DNA of 64,000 bases, from contig JAUCBN010000042.1 of NCBI GenBank assembly GCA_035048815.1, forward strand, positions 14,298,501-14,362,500. Direction: 5' to 3'. The translations under genes were made by a program, and so were the position numbers. This DNA comes from Abelmoschus esculentus. Its lineage: Eukaryota > Streptophyta > Magnoliopsida > Malvales > Malvaceae. Shown in pieces: positions 34,882 to 48,189 of the stretch (within the stretch, counting starts at the first letter, position 1; each line of letters opens with the position of its first letter). The notes below the pieces were generated by a model. The model searched no databases and was not told the DNA's origin. It saw only the letters and a program-made list of their open reading frames with translations.

Positions 34882-36297
34882 TTTTCCAAAAAAAACAGAA
34901 CAAGATAAAGACAGACAAGTATGTTCTGATTCAGTCTAAGCTTTCACTATTGAGTTCCTTTGACAAAGAAATTTCAGATGATCGGCATTCCGATGAAAGG
35001 GAAAACGAGAAAGAAAGTGACGTTCGTAAATATTAAGCAACAGAAAGCATTCAAGTTTCAAGATTTTGGGGTAAATCAACACGGTTTTCGCTGGTTGTTA
35101 TTTTTGGGTTTCATTCAAAGCAAAACGCGGTTTATTGATTAATGGAAGGAAAGAAAGAGTTACAAAAAGAAAGTGTTTGGGTACTGGGAAAATTTGCTGC
35201 CTCTTTCCCGCATTTTCCTTCTTGGAAGACCAGATGGAGAGAGGGCAGAGGGAAATGGGAGCTTTGGGTTGTCATTTAAATGAAAAAGATAACTGATGAA
35301 TTAAGGAAGGAAGGAAGGAATAGGATCGGATCATGGGAGAATTGTTTCTCTTTTTTGAAATAAAGATTTATTTATTTATTTATTTGAGACTAAATTAATA
35401 TTTTTTATTTTAAAAAAATATATACGATTTAATTTCATTTTCTTAAAAATGTGAAATTTTAAATCCTTCTAATGTTTTTACGAAAGAGAAAATATTATTA
35501 CCTTCTAAATTTGAGTTTAAATAATTTATAATACATAAAAATTACCAAATAACTAAAGAAAATAATATCACAGTAAAATTATATCATATGCTTATAAAAA
35601 TGGTAGAAATAACTATAGATCGGATTGAATTTTTTGTTCACTTGATTTAAATATTTAAAAATAATCTGACCAAATATAAAAATAAATATCTTAAATTTAA
35701 TCTCAACACAACTTATAAAAAATACTTTTAAAGAATTTAATTATAAAAATTATGATTTTAAGATAAAATTATAAATAAAAACAATAATTTTAAAGACTTA
35801 GTTATAAAAATATAAAGAGAAGTATTATTATAAATATTTTTAAAAAAATAAAAGAAAATATATAATTAGTCCTAGTCAAAATACTTTAAACCTGAACTTG
35901 ACTTAATTTTTATTAATAAAAAAATTAAACCAAGTCTATTTTTTTTAATAATCTAAAAATAATTATAAAGTAATATATTCTTAACTCTTTAACACACTTA
36001 CGAATTAAAAATTTAGCAACCCTCAGGAATAGAGCCATGTGGGAGTCAAGAGGACAATCGCCCCTAAAGATTTTATTTCTTATTTATATTTTAAAATTTT
36101 TAATTTATTTATAAAATTACTTCCAACTTTAACCATTTATATTTTTTTATAAACTTTAAATTATAGCTCTGTCCCTGACAACGCTAATTAAAATAATATA
36201 CATAAAACGGTTTCGGGTAACTAGTATCTTTCTAAGGTTAGTTGATATATTGCTTATATTTATAACGCATGGCATTAAATGGAAGGTAATAATTTTA

Positions 36298-36865
36298 TGG
36301 TATAAAAATAATTTTAACTTTTAAAGTTTATAATTTTTATTATTTTTGTTTTTATTTTTTAAGATAAATTTAATTTTTAAATTATGTTTTTTTATAAATA
36401 ACTTATTTTTTAATTAATATAATGATTAGACTGTTAAAAATTTAACGATATTGACATGTCATATAAATGTGATAATATATTTTAAATAACATGACATCTA
36501 GCCTCATTCTACGTATATATGATATGTCATTATCATTAAGTTTTTTTATGATAATGACAAATATATATGTAAAATATAATTTTATTCTAACATAAAATAT
36601 AAAAAAAATAAAATTTAAATAAAATATTTAAAATTACTTAAATCTAAAATAAAAGGCTACTAAGCATTCTCAAATCTTAAATATCATTCTATATATATAT
36701 GACATATCATTATGGTTAATTTTTTAATTATGTTAGTTAAAAAATAAGATATTTATCAAAAAAGATATAAATTAAGTACTAAATTTATCAAAAAATAAAG
36801 ACCAAAATAATAAAAATTATAAACATTAAGGGTTAAAATTATTTTTATATCTAATTTTATTATTA
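36298..36865. repeat. Long inverted (foldback) repeat, MITE-like
   Basis: The left arm (from TATAAAAATAATTTTAAC at 36301 through GACATGTCATATAAATG near 36455) is matched in reverse by the right arm (from CATTCTATATATATATGACA near 36683 to GTTAAAATTATTTTTATATC at 36850). The arms are about 170-200 bp and differ by scattered substitutions and small indels. I could not fix a target duplication. Confidence 0.6.
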
Positions 36866-38888
36866 TCACATTAATCGATAAAAAAACGAACATGATTCGT
36901 TTTAATATTCAATGAAAAATTAAAAAAAAAACTATCTAAAATACTAATCGAATAATATTACCCATTTTTCTAAAAATGAATAAATAATTACCCCATTAAT
37001 TCTCGATGACAAAAAGGAAAAAAATAATAATCCCGGGCCCCGCCCGATCCCATGTTCATTATGGCCATGTGGGCAAGGCAATCCATTTGTTCAATTTTCC
37101 GATATATGTGGGCAAATATATAATTTAGTACTTCAATTTATTTTAAAGTGTAATTTAATATATATACTTTTATGCATTAAACATTTGAATTTAGCTTTAA
37201 AATTTAAATTAGTAACTTTTTTACCCAATTAGATGCATAAACTTTATTCATTAATTCAAGTTGATATTTATTTTTTAATACAAATTTAATTCACGGTGAT
37301 TATTTGAATCATAAAGTCAAATCCAAGTATTAATTTGAATCTAAAGTTAAGTTTATATATCTAATTTGACTTTAAAAGTTTAGATATTAAATTATATCTC
37401 GAAATATCAACCATCGATTGATTTAGAGGGACGAAATATTAAGATGTTATTCAGCGTAAATTGTGAAATGAATATTTGTCTGAAAAAGCATTTAATTCGA
37501 CTTTAAACTGCATTCTTATGTACGGTGTTACCCAGAGACGAAAATGGGGAGTGGCAATCGTCCACCACCACCGAAGATTTTTTTTTTTCACTTTTGTCCC
37601 TCTATTTAAATTTTTTTAAAATTTGTTTTTTATCTGAATTTGCCCCCTTACTTTTATATATTTATTTTTTATCTCTCAACCCTAAATCTTAGCTCGTTCC
37701 TGGCGTGACTGTTCGATATTAGTTTTATGTTCAATAATCCAACGATCGTTTGGGAAGTATCCACCTGGTTGATGCCTAATTTCTTGTTCATGTACTCGTG
37801 GGTGGCATTTTCTGATCACATATGCTCCATCTCCAGTTTTCTTCATATTTTTCCTTTTAAAATTTGTATTATTGGAAGCGTTCGTCTACGTTATTAATAC
37901 ATGATTACTTATATTAGTAAATCTTAAAGCTTACCCTAAACTTATGATCAAAACCCATGTTTTATTAAACATGAGAAATCAGTCCTTTTGTTTTCATTTG
38001 TCAAAATTTAGTCCTGGTGGAAGGATGGTACAAAAAATTGTTCTACTCGAGTACTATTGTTAACATTTTTGTTAAACGAAATCAATTACTAACATTGAAA
38101 TCAATAGTTTTGCAATTTACATGCAAAGAATAAGAAAAAGAAAATTGATAATTCAACAGTTTATGTGCAAAAGATTAACAAAAACCCATGGTTAAATTTC
38201 AAATGTTTAATGTCGATTAAACTAATTTATCGAATTTCGTAAACTCGAAGAACTAATTTATTCTTATACCCAGAATCAAAGATTGAGTGGGCATGAGGAT
38301 TGAGATATCTTGCTGAAGATGTATTGGGATCAAAGAACCAATTCATCTTCAAGGCTTAAATTTGACTTAAAACCTTCCCCTTGAGGCTGGAATGATTCCA
38401 CTTAAAAACCAACTTGTCGTGCTAGAAAACAAATGCTTGGAGAGGAAGAAATAATTAGTTTGGTGAGAACTGACCAGTCATGGAGGAAAAAGACATGAGC
38501 AGGAAAAGAGAAAGTGATGATAGTGATCGTAATGAAAACTAATTTAAAAACGAGTGATTATAATAAAAAGTTTTAAGAGTTTAGAGTGATCCTATTGAAA
38601 ACATCCTAAAAATTCAAGACTATAAGTGTAGTTTACCTGGGAAAAAATACACCATGGGGTTAGGTTGGGTGGTCAGTTCATGGTTTGTAAGAATACAAAA
38701 TCATTTTGTACAGTAAATAGAACAATCAGTGAGGTAAGTGAAGGTGTAGGTGTAGATTCCATAGGCATCTTGTGAATAGAAAAGACCTGAACACCTCGTG
38801 AACCAAACAAATGAATTAAAAATCGCAGCTTCCAAATCCCTACAAGATGATACAACTTACAAGCACTGAAACACACCAATTTCTATGA

Positions 38889-38924
38889 GCACTGGCACTG
38901 GCACTGGCACTGGCACTGGCACTG
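38889..38924. repeat. GCACTG hexanucleotide repeat, six units
   Basis: Six tandem copies of a 6-bp unit (ACTGGC/GCACTG register), about 530 bp beyond the stop codon of the pyruvate dehydrogenase gene. It could lie in or near its 3' UTR. Confidence 0.95.
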
Positions 38925-39457
38925 CATATGAGAGAGATGATGGAAATCTGATGTCCTGACATGTTTATGTTAACAAATAGCAATGGAGACAAACTTAAGA
39001 CTAAATAAAAGTTAATCAGAGTGAGAAAAAGAAAGATGGTGTTTATTTACATGCACGTGTGGGTCTGATCAGGTAAGAAAAAACTAGTGCAAAAGGTTAA
39101 AAAATGTTTATGAAATCTGTAAATGAATCATATGTATGTATATAGAATAACACTACATAGAATCAAACCTCTTCTGCATTTCAAGAAATGAATCAGACAT
39201 TGATTGGTCTGAGGCTGAGCAAATCAGCAACCAATGAAATCACAGCAACGTAAAACCATGGGGGATTAAAGTTTAAACACATGGCTAAATTGGAACAATT
39301 CTGCACAATGTAGGGAAACACAACCAAGTATTCCATATGGATACAACATAATCAAATCTGTAGGTGGGAAGGGCTGTTTGGTTCTTTATTGTTCTTTCTT
39401 CCAAGATTGATGGTGGGTAAAACTCAAAAACAATGAACATGTTCCTTGTAAGTGTTT

Positions 39458-42400
39458 TTAAGAAAGTGTAGCTCTGACTTCTTTCCTATCTGCTCCAAAT
39501 GACTGCAGTTGAAAAAAATAAATAAAATCACCATAGTTATGATTGTATGACCCAGCATCCAATTGGTCCAACAAGATAATTTCATACTCCAGGAAACGTT
39601 ATATATAAAAACATCTAGTCATATTAATAAACGTCCTAAAGTCACTCAGCTTGGTTAAGCATATTCAGTTTACTAGAACCTATTGATACTGGCTGGCATT
39701 GCCTCTCTAGGGGTTGTAGTTCAGTTCCGTAGGATGCAAGCCTAGCCCGCCTTGCAGAATGCTAAAGAAACTAGATCCTGGAAAACACAAGTTGTTCCAT
39801 TCTTACACCGAAAAGAGTCTTAACGCAGGCAAGAAAGGAATGTCAATCCCTATATCTTTAGGCAATCAAGCGGACAAGGGCAAGCTAGCATATTCCAATA
39901 AATTACCTGCAAATTTCCTCTTGTACATTTACTAATACATAAATATATGATTTTCATGGTATACCTAATTGAGGGGATGCATTTTAATTGAGTTAAAAGT
40001 TAAAACTACCCTAAGTGGAAGACCAAGGCAACCAGCTTAAGACTCTTATCATTTGACCCCAAATTATCTAAATAAGGTTCTTTAGCTGAATCTAACTCTG
40101 ATTTTTGCCGCATTCATTGCCTTGAATAACAGGAATTCTAGAGAAAAAAAAATCCTAAACCATTTCAACTACTGAAGGTTTAGTTCAATTAGAATTCTTG
40201 CCAAGTATACAGTCTAGTCCAATCCAAACTCTCCGGTCTGACTCAGCTAGAAAAACTTGATTCCAATCAATCTTTTAAAGTTCTAGTTATGCTAAACCAA
40301 CTTGGACTTTGGACATGTTAAAATCAAGTTTGAGAACAAAAATCTTCATCGGAAAAAAAATGATCTTTGTGCCTCTTTCATGATTTCTACTCAATTTCTT
40401 TGAGAACACGCCATAAAATGTTTTTGAGTCCCATTAAACTAAATGAGTTTTCCTTGACCTTTCGAATTTGATTAAAACTATCCTACTAGAACGAGTGAAT
40501 CCCCCTACATTATGAAAGCTCCGACAATTGTTTATGTGGATCACAGTTAGAGCCATCACACTTTGGTTGCTCTTAGTTTCTAGAAAACTCAAGATGACTA
40601 ATGGTTGCAAAGCTCTGTGCAGTGTGCAGAGGTTGAATCACTTAAGAATACAATATCTTAAGTATGAGAGAAACTTGTTTTTATATGATTGGAAATTTTA
40701 TATGATGATGTACACACCTATTCCTATGTATTAACCTTAATGTTTGAGCATAGGCCAAAATCCAATTCCCTTTAGGGCACAAGTCCACAAAAGAAATATT
40801 AATGCCTCGATTAAGCAACAAAAGTGTTTTAAGTCATGGCTTAATCATTCGAAACAAAATTGAAAGGGATCAACATAACATTTTTCCCATTAACACAGAC
40901 GCCTACTAGCTTTCATCGGATAATTTCTTGCCGTTTTTTCATGGAGAACTTGGTAAGAAATAAATGGGCTAACAATCAGACTAGTTTCGATTAACTAATT
41001 TTTCAAAATAGATTTGTGATGACCAGTTTTAGCAAAGCTCTACATTCGATGTATACTGTTCTTATCTGATAGCAATGTTACTTCAAGAAGAAAAGGAAAA
41101 GGAGAGTTCATTCATTAATGAAATTCACAACTTACCTAATAGGACGAAGTAAGGAACATATTCAAATATAGATAGTGACAAGAAAAGAACATATACTAAG
41201 TAAATGTTTCATACCTCAACACCCAAACCTTTTGCGTACACATTAGTGAAGAGTTCAGAGGATTTGGGCACTGGATTTTCCTAGAAATTGGAATCAAAGA
41301 AAGGAGAAAGAACCAATGTTGTAAACATTCCAACCATATACGCTGACAACTTGACAAAATTTCTAAATAATAAAATAATTAAAATATAAATACATATAAC
41401 AACTATCTAAAATTGGAACCACAAAATCAAAATGAAGGCAAAAAATGTTTTACCTTAGCTTGTGCAATTGCATCATCTACCTCTTTTCTTATTTCCTTCT
41501 CAATGTCCTGAAATTTTTTTCCTATTATTTTAATGTCTATCACCAGAAAAGTCTTACAAAATTTCAATTCTGATAGTTTCATAAATGAACTTAAGTTAAA
41601 AATACCTTCAACTCTTTCTCAGTAGCTAGATCATGAGACAATATTAGCTTCCTCATTCTTTCAATTGGATCACGCTCCTAGAAACATCACATCTAGAATG
41701 TCAGTTTTAGATTAAATTGAATAAAATACATTATGAAATATCTAACATTTAGCAAACGTGTCCTTGAAAAAGTAACACGATTAAACATCAACCTGTCTAA
41801 CACCAGTAATCTCATCACGGGTACGATAGGTGCTTCCAGGATCAGACATGGAATGACCGTGATACCTGTAAGTGTCCATTTCAAGAATCTGCATATTCGC
41901 AGCATGAATTAATATAAATTAATTGTGCAATAAATTATAGAAAATAGTATGAGATTTCATGAAGGAAATAGCAGCATGTAGATACTTCTCATCAACTAAT
42001 TAGATAGAATGCAGATCTACAATCATTCCATCAATATCACTCCAATTATCATGACTTAAGCCCACAAAATTAGGAGTCATATCATTAGGAATCTTGTAGA
42101 ATGAAGTTTCCACAACTTTAAACCCACAGAAGTTAAGTACAAATAAAAATCACAGCTTTTGTCTCATATTACTGTTATCTCAGACAAAGATATTGCTCTT
42201 CTAAATATCTTTTCATCAAATATCAGAAGACGAAAAACTTTTCAGCTACTCAGTGATTGCTATACCATAATATCCTCGGGGAATCAAAGAAAACGTTAAC
42301 AAGCTTGTGTAACATAACATAGATGCTCATTGTCAACTGGAGATTCATGAGTCCAAAGTTCCATAAAGCTTGCCTAACATAACATATATCATATATGCTC

Positions 42401-44803
42401 ATTGTTTCCAAAGAAATTCAAAAGTTATGATTACCCTGGACTACACATTTAGACCTACATTTCCATGTTTCAGAAGATTTCACAAGCATCTCTAAAGCCA
42501 TGAAGACTTGTCAAGCTTTTTTATATTTATTTTAATTTGGGATAAACTTCTTGAGCAATTGGTTGCAATCTTGTAATGTATAAACTCTATCCTTACAACT
42601 CATCTGAAGTCCTATCCATTTTGAATCAGAGGATTAAAAAATGATTCATCAAAATTTCAAGGCCACAAACGAGATCAGTAAGATAAAGGTAACAAGTATC
42701 CTGTATAGTCTAGTCTGTTATGTGCAAATCTCTTGTATTTTACATCTGAAATCCAGTCTCACGGAGTCACCTACCAATCACAAGGATTGGAATGCAATAG
42801 AAGCATTAATATTGCAATAAATATCAATATAAAATTATCAAACTCCTAGATCAACGTTATATGTATCTCAAGCATAAAACAGTTTGAAGCAAACACAGTA
42901 TACCAACAAAGAGTTCTATTCCCTAGCTTGCTGCTCAAATATTTTGAACAATATCAGTCAATCAGAAAAAGGTTTTGAAACAAAGCAGCAACTATAGAGA
43001 AGAATAGTAGAATTAGCTGATAAGGTTAAGCATGTAGGCTTATAAGGTTATGGAGTTTGTTCAAGTATGATCGACTATGAAGTGAAGGTTTTTATTCTAA
43101 AATAGCTTTAGGCATAAGAAAGATAACACAAATTAAACAGGCATTCAGATGAGTGACAAACAAAATCAAGTCTTTTCAAGTTAAACATTGAAGCTTCACA
43201 CCTTTAAATAAGGAAAAATTATTATATGAAAAATGGCAAGCAAATGAACAGTTGAACACAATTAAAAAAAACTTAAAAAATAATACTTAGGAGCTGGATG
43301 AATAAACTTACAATTGGTCCATTCTTCAAGGCATGTTCTTTGGCAAATGTGCAAGCTTGCTTCACAGCAAGAGCATCCATTCCATCCACCTACAGGATAA
43401 GAAGCATATGACAAATAGAATTTAAGGTAAAAAATAATACTTTTTTCTCTACCATCTGGAAAAAAAAAGATTTTTAAGCATACACTAGCCAAAATGACAT
43501 GTTTTGTCAAAAATATTATTATTGCTTAGTAAGCTTAACAAAAGGTTTTTGCTATGAAGTACTATAAAATATTCTTTCCCTTAATTACACCTTAAAAGAA
43601 AACAAACTTAAATATTAAAAACCAATAGTATAAGCAGTAAAAAGCCCTAGAGATTCTGTTTTCTTAAAACTTCAGTCAAACATTTAAGTTCTAATGTAAA
43701 AGGATAACAGAACAAAACGGTAATCCAGCAGAAAAAGCTTTTCGCATAGCTCAAAACCTCAAAATCACAACTCCCAAAGTGTTTTACCGTTAACTGATCA
43801 CTATAATGATATATAATTGTCAGTTTTCTACCGTTCACTACTCACTATAATGACATAATGGTCGTAGTCGCTTCAAAACCGCATACTTCTAAATCATCAT
43901 TTACTTCATATTCATAATAACAAAGTCTGCAAACGAAGTCTCACCTTCAAACCAGGAGCATAATCTCCACGTTTGTAGTAAGCAGGACTCTTCGCGGCTC
44001 TCCACTCTGCCGTTCCCATACCATCTGTTACATCAAATAAATAAATAAAATTCACGAAATACTGGAATTTATCAAACAATAACATTTCATTCCAATTCAA
44101 ATTGCTCACAATGATTATTCTCGCAGACCAAAATTGCAGGCAGATCCCAAAGTGCAGAGATATTCAAAGCCTCAAACAGCTGCCCTTGATTTGCAGCCCC
44201 ATCACCGTACAAAGCAAAGGTCACGGCTTCGTCTTTGCAATACTTTTGTGCAAACGCCAAGCCACATCCTAACGGAACCTGAGCTCCGACAATCCCATGA
44301 CCGCCATAAAAATTCGAATCCTTCTTGTAAAAATGCATCGAACCTCCTTTCCCCCTAGAACACCCAGCCTGGCGACCCATCAGCTCCGCGAAAACTTCGA
44401 GTAGGGTACCACCGCGAGCCATGAACGTGCAGTGGTCACGATAGGCGGTTATAATGCAATCCTTTTTAGTTAGGGCGGCTTCCATGCCGACGGCGACTGC
44501 TTCTTGTCCGTCGTACAGGTGGCAGAAACCGCGGATGAGTTTGGCCTTGTAGAGTGAATCGGCGGCGATCTCCATCCTACGCATCAGCGCCATGTCGCGG
44601 AAGAAGTTTAGAAGCTCATTAGCATTGGTCTGGACGGCGCGTGAGGGAGCTTCGCACTGGTGAGCGGTGAAGGGAATGGAGGTCTCTACGGTTATGGGAG
44701 TGGTGTCCGTCGAGATCGGACGGTGGAGGGATATGGCCGACGATATGGGTTTCATAAGACTTCCGTATCGTGAAGAAGAAGATGCTAGGTGCGCTAGAGC
44801 CAT
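39458..44803 (-). CDS. Pyruvate dehydrogenase E1 component subunit alpha, mitochondrial, eight exons
   Basis: Exons (minus strand) 44803-44110, 44024-43945, 43389-43312, 41888-41793, 41677-41606, 41507-41454, 41280-41215 and 39502-39458 join in frame to 1185 nt (394 residues). The protein is the alpha subunit of the E1 heterotetramer, which decarboxylates pyruvate with thiamine diphosphate in the mitochondrial matrix. The first about 35 residues (Ser/Arg-rich, few acidic) form a transit peptide. The ThDP-binding motif runs from GDGAANQGQ (residue 200) to ENNHYG (about 232). The regulatory phosphorylation loop YRYHGHSMSDPGSTYRTRDE is intact, with the conserved first Ser at 297. The ending EVRATLS is typical of plant mitochondrial E1-alpha; the plastid form differs. 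Introns 3 and 7 are long (about 1.4 and 1.7 kb). Nothing suggests inactivation. Confidence 0.97.
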
Positions 44804-45604
44804 GTCGATCGTTGGATTCTGAGACGGAGTTGGGTGGGATCTGACTAGAGAGCGAAGAACAGGGAGTTGAAAGGAGGCTGGTTTGGTGGGAATGGAACCA
44901 AGCGAAAGGAAAGGGGGAATTAAAAATGTAGATTTTCTATCTTCTGATGGGAGGAATTTTCAAGTGTTTTATTTTTTTATTAAGGAATTTTCAAGTTAGG
45001 TCGGCCTAATGCGTTATGTTAGCGTTATGAGCTTCTTATTGGCTTCTTGTTTTAGATGTTTAAGGGAAAATCAGATGATCGAAAAATTACTTTCATACCA
45101 TTTATTATAAGATTATTATTTTTAAAAAAATATATTTAATAAAATATATAATATCACTGTTTATATATATTCAGATTTTTTTAATATTAAATTAATATTT
45201 TATCATTTTCAGACATAAACATATTAAGTATTTTAAATAATTATTAAATAATAATTATGTTTGTCTGACTACCACCGTACATTGTAAATTTTAGTTGTAA
45301 TACCTTAAGTAATTTAAGATATATTTAAATAATATTTAATTATTATTCCAGACAATTCTCGTTAATAATTAAATTTAAAATTTAATATTAATTAATGTTT
45401 ATGATTATTATAATATATATATTATCTTATTATAAAATTTTATAATATTTAATTTTATAACTATAATTTTATTTACAATATTTTAAGTTAATTTTTTTTT
45501 ACTTTTTAAATTAGTTCCTTGTTTCTGACTGTCTGATGTTGACTTTCTATTGGGTGTGGCAACTGGCAAAGCTTTTCTGGTAAAGGAATGTGTGCGGGTG
45601 CGCA

Positions 45605-45618
45605 GGGGGGGGGGGGGG
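45605..45618. repeat. Run of 14 G
   Basis: An uninterrupted G14 tract lies in a short GC-rich island (GCGCAG before, CCTGGACCGGCTGG after) about 800 bp upstream of the pyruvate dehydrogenase start codon. Homopolymers of this length are error-prone in sequencing, so the exact count is unsure. Confidence 0.85.
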
Positions 45619-46943
45619 CCTGGACCGGCTGGTGGCCGTGGCTGACTGAAAAGGATTGGCTGAAATTTTGAGACATGATATTTTAGATTAAAGATTATGT
45701 TTTTTCTTTTTCATCCGATTAATTGGAATTTGGACATGATATATTAGATTAAAGATTATCTCGATTATTTTTTATTTAATTATTACTATTAATTAATTAA
45801 TTAAAATTAATTTTTTATAGATATTAAAATAAACGATATTTTAACTTAATTTTTTATTTATAATATTAAATTTTATATTTTTAATTTTATTTAAATAATT
45901 TAATATCTTGTTATATTGAACCAACTTATTATCGGTAACATAATTGGTTTTGTTATAGCATAATAACTTGAGAATTGGATAAGTATATAAAAAAATTATA
46001 AATATTAAGAGTTATATAAAAAATAAAAGTTTATTGCTCGGTCCTGCCCTATCATTTTAAAAAGGTAAATTGTAAATTCATCTAAATTCTTTTTACTCAT
46101 AGTTTTATTATTAAATTTTAAAAAAATTTAATATGATGATAAACTTTTAAATCAATCGTATTTTAGTTAATAGTATATTTAATCAAACACATAAAAGTGA
46201 TATGATAATCACAAATATCGATCTGAACTATATTTTTTTTAGTTTTTGTACTCATAATTTTTTTTCTATTTTTATCTTATTTTCTGATAGATATAACTTT
46301 TATATTTTTTTGTTATATCAAATTTACTCGTCTTTTTTTTTTATTTCATTATATAAGTTTGGATTTTCTAAATATCTCTTTAAAACTCACAAAACATAAT
46401 TCGAAAATCAAAACTAATAAAATTTCAAATCATTATGTACCTTACAATAACATAGAATTAAGACATATAGCTCGTCTCCTTTTTTACCGTTGAAATTTAA
46501 AAAAAAAAAACATTTTACTGTCATAAAATAAAAAAAAAATCATATATTTTTCTTACCAGAAAATAAGAAAATATTAAGGATATTTTATAATTTTTAATAG
46601 ACCAGCATCTAGCTATATCATCGTTAGTTATAACGATAGAGTGATTAAAATAAAAATAATTTAAATTTTAATAATTAAATTATTTTTTAAAATTTAAATG
46701 ACCAAAATAGAGATGAAAAAAGAATTTAGTGACGAAAGTATAATTCACCCTCAAAAAACTCATATAGCAATAAAACTCTGACGGTCAAATTTTGTCACTA
46801 ATAAAGTGTGATCCTAGTAGATGTTTTGTAGTCTTTTTACAATACAACGAATTCCATTTCAATCCCATCTTTACTTACTGGCTTTTAGATTGGGTGTTAG
46901 CCTATACACCCCAATTCATCTTCATCCATTGATCCCTAAATAT

Positions 46944-47442
46944 TAGGGGTGTGATTTTGGATTATCTGATCCAAAATTTTGGATACTCAAAATTTTCAGA
47001 TCAGTATTATAGCAATCCGTATCCGATCTAAAAAAATTAGATATCTAATTTTTTAGATATCAAAAATTTTGGATCAAATTTCCGAATATCCAACTATCCA
47101 AATTTATGACTTAATTTAAGTTTATTTTTTTAATTTGATGGTCTTATTAGTGAAAATTTTTATTTTCAAATATAATAATGAATAAATTATTAAATTCAAC
47201 AATATTTTTATACATGAAAATTTTAAATTTTGATATATAATAAATAAAAATATCGAATATAACAAAATTCATACGTATAAAAATTTTAAATTTTCGGATA
47301 TTAGATAATCGAATATCCGATCCCAAAGTGAAACTACTATCCGTATTGATCCGAATTGTCCAAAAAATAAAAAAACGAATCAGATATCCAAAATTTTAGA
47401 TCGGTCAACAGATCGACGGATCAGATTTTTTTCACACCCCTA
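46944..47442. mobile_element. Non-autonomous hAT-like element (499 bp)
   Basis: The ends TAGGGGTGTGATTTTGGATT and the inverted right end TTTTTTCACACCCCTA fit hAT termini. The flanking 8-mers CTAAATAT (46936-46943) and ATAAATAT (47443-47450) match at seven of eight bases. GGATAATC/GGATATC-type words fill both arms, making it partly foldback. The interior shares AT-rich motifs with the element at 15196-15728. Confidence 0.82.
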
Positions 47443-48189
47443 ATAAATATAAGACCCATTTCCCCCTCTCAACTGAACCCAGTTAAAGAACTTGGGCAAG
47501 AACACTCATGGTTTGGTTAAGAAAGTGGATGGTTCAATGGTTTAAATCAGAGACTCAAAAACACAAAAAAGAACATGTAAAAAGAAGCTTCAACAGCATC
47601 ATATCATTCATGCAGATCGGTTATGGAACTCGACGATGTTAATAAGAACACTTAGAAGAATTTCGGCAGTAGGAAAAGAGAGGAAAAAACAATATGGATG
47701 AATTGATAATGAACATATATGTCAAGTAATACACCAGAAGCAATGTAGCAGATTGACACCTATGTACAGTACACGACCGTGGCTCAAATACAGCCACCAA
47801 CTTACACAGATTTAACTTACAATTCTTACAGCGACCTCAAAATCTATTTCGTTATTCGGTTGGTCGTATATGCATGTATGAATGATAGTACATTGAAACA
47901 TGGTTTGATTTAGAACAAAAAAGGTTCCACTTTGCTTGGCCCTGTCAACTCTTTCACCTGGTCCCTAATACCTGTGTTTGTATGTAACTAATGCATGACA
48001 CAACAGACAGACACAGAAATCTGAAGCAAAATTTCGGAGCGTGTTTTTTTTTTTTTCTTTCCTATTTAACTAGGGACATTTAAGTTGGATTTAAACTCAT
48101 AGGAGAAATTGCTTTATGTTTCATTATTGTCCTTTAATTCCGAGCAAACATAACATAGGAGCAAACGGATTCAGACATACCGTATCTAT

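Larger units (their letters stand above)
34882..39457. other. Intergenic DNA, AT-rich, with a foldback repeat
   Basis: No gene is recognised. It includes the GATL promoter side (with an AAGG repeat near 35305), the inverted repeat at 36298-36865, and a hexanucleotide repeat at 38889. Confidence 0.55.
44804..48189. other. Intergenic DNA with a G14 tract and a hAT-like element
   Basis: This is the promoter side of the pyruvate dehydrogenase gene and the 3' side of the SIN3-like gene. It holds a run of 14 G (45605-45618) and the element at 46944-47442. No gene is recognised. Confidence 0.6.
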
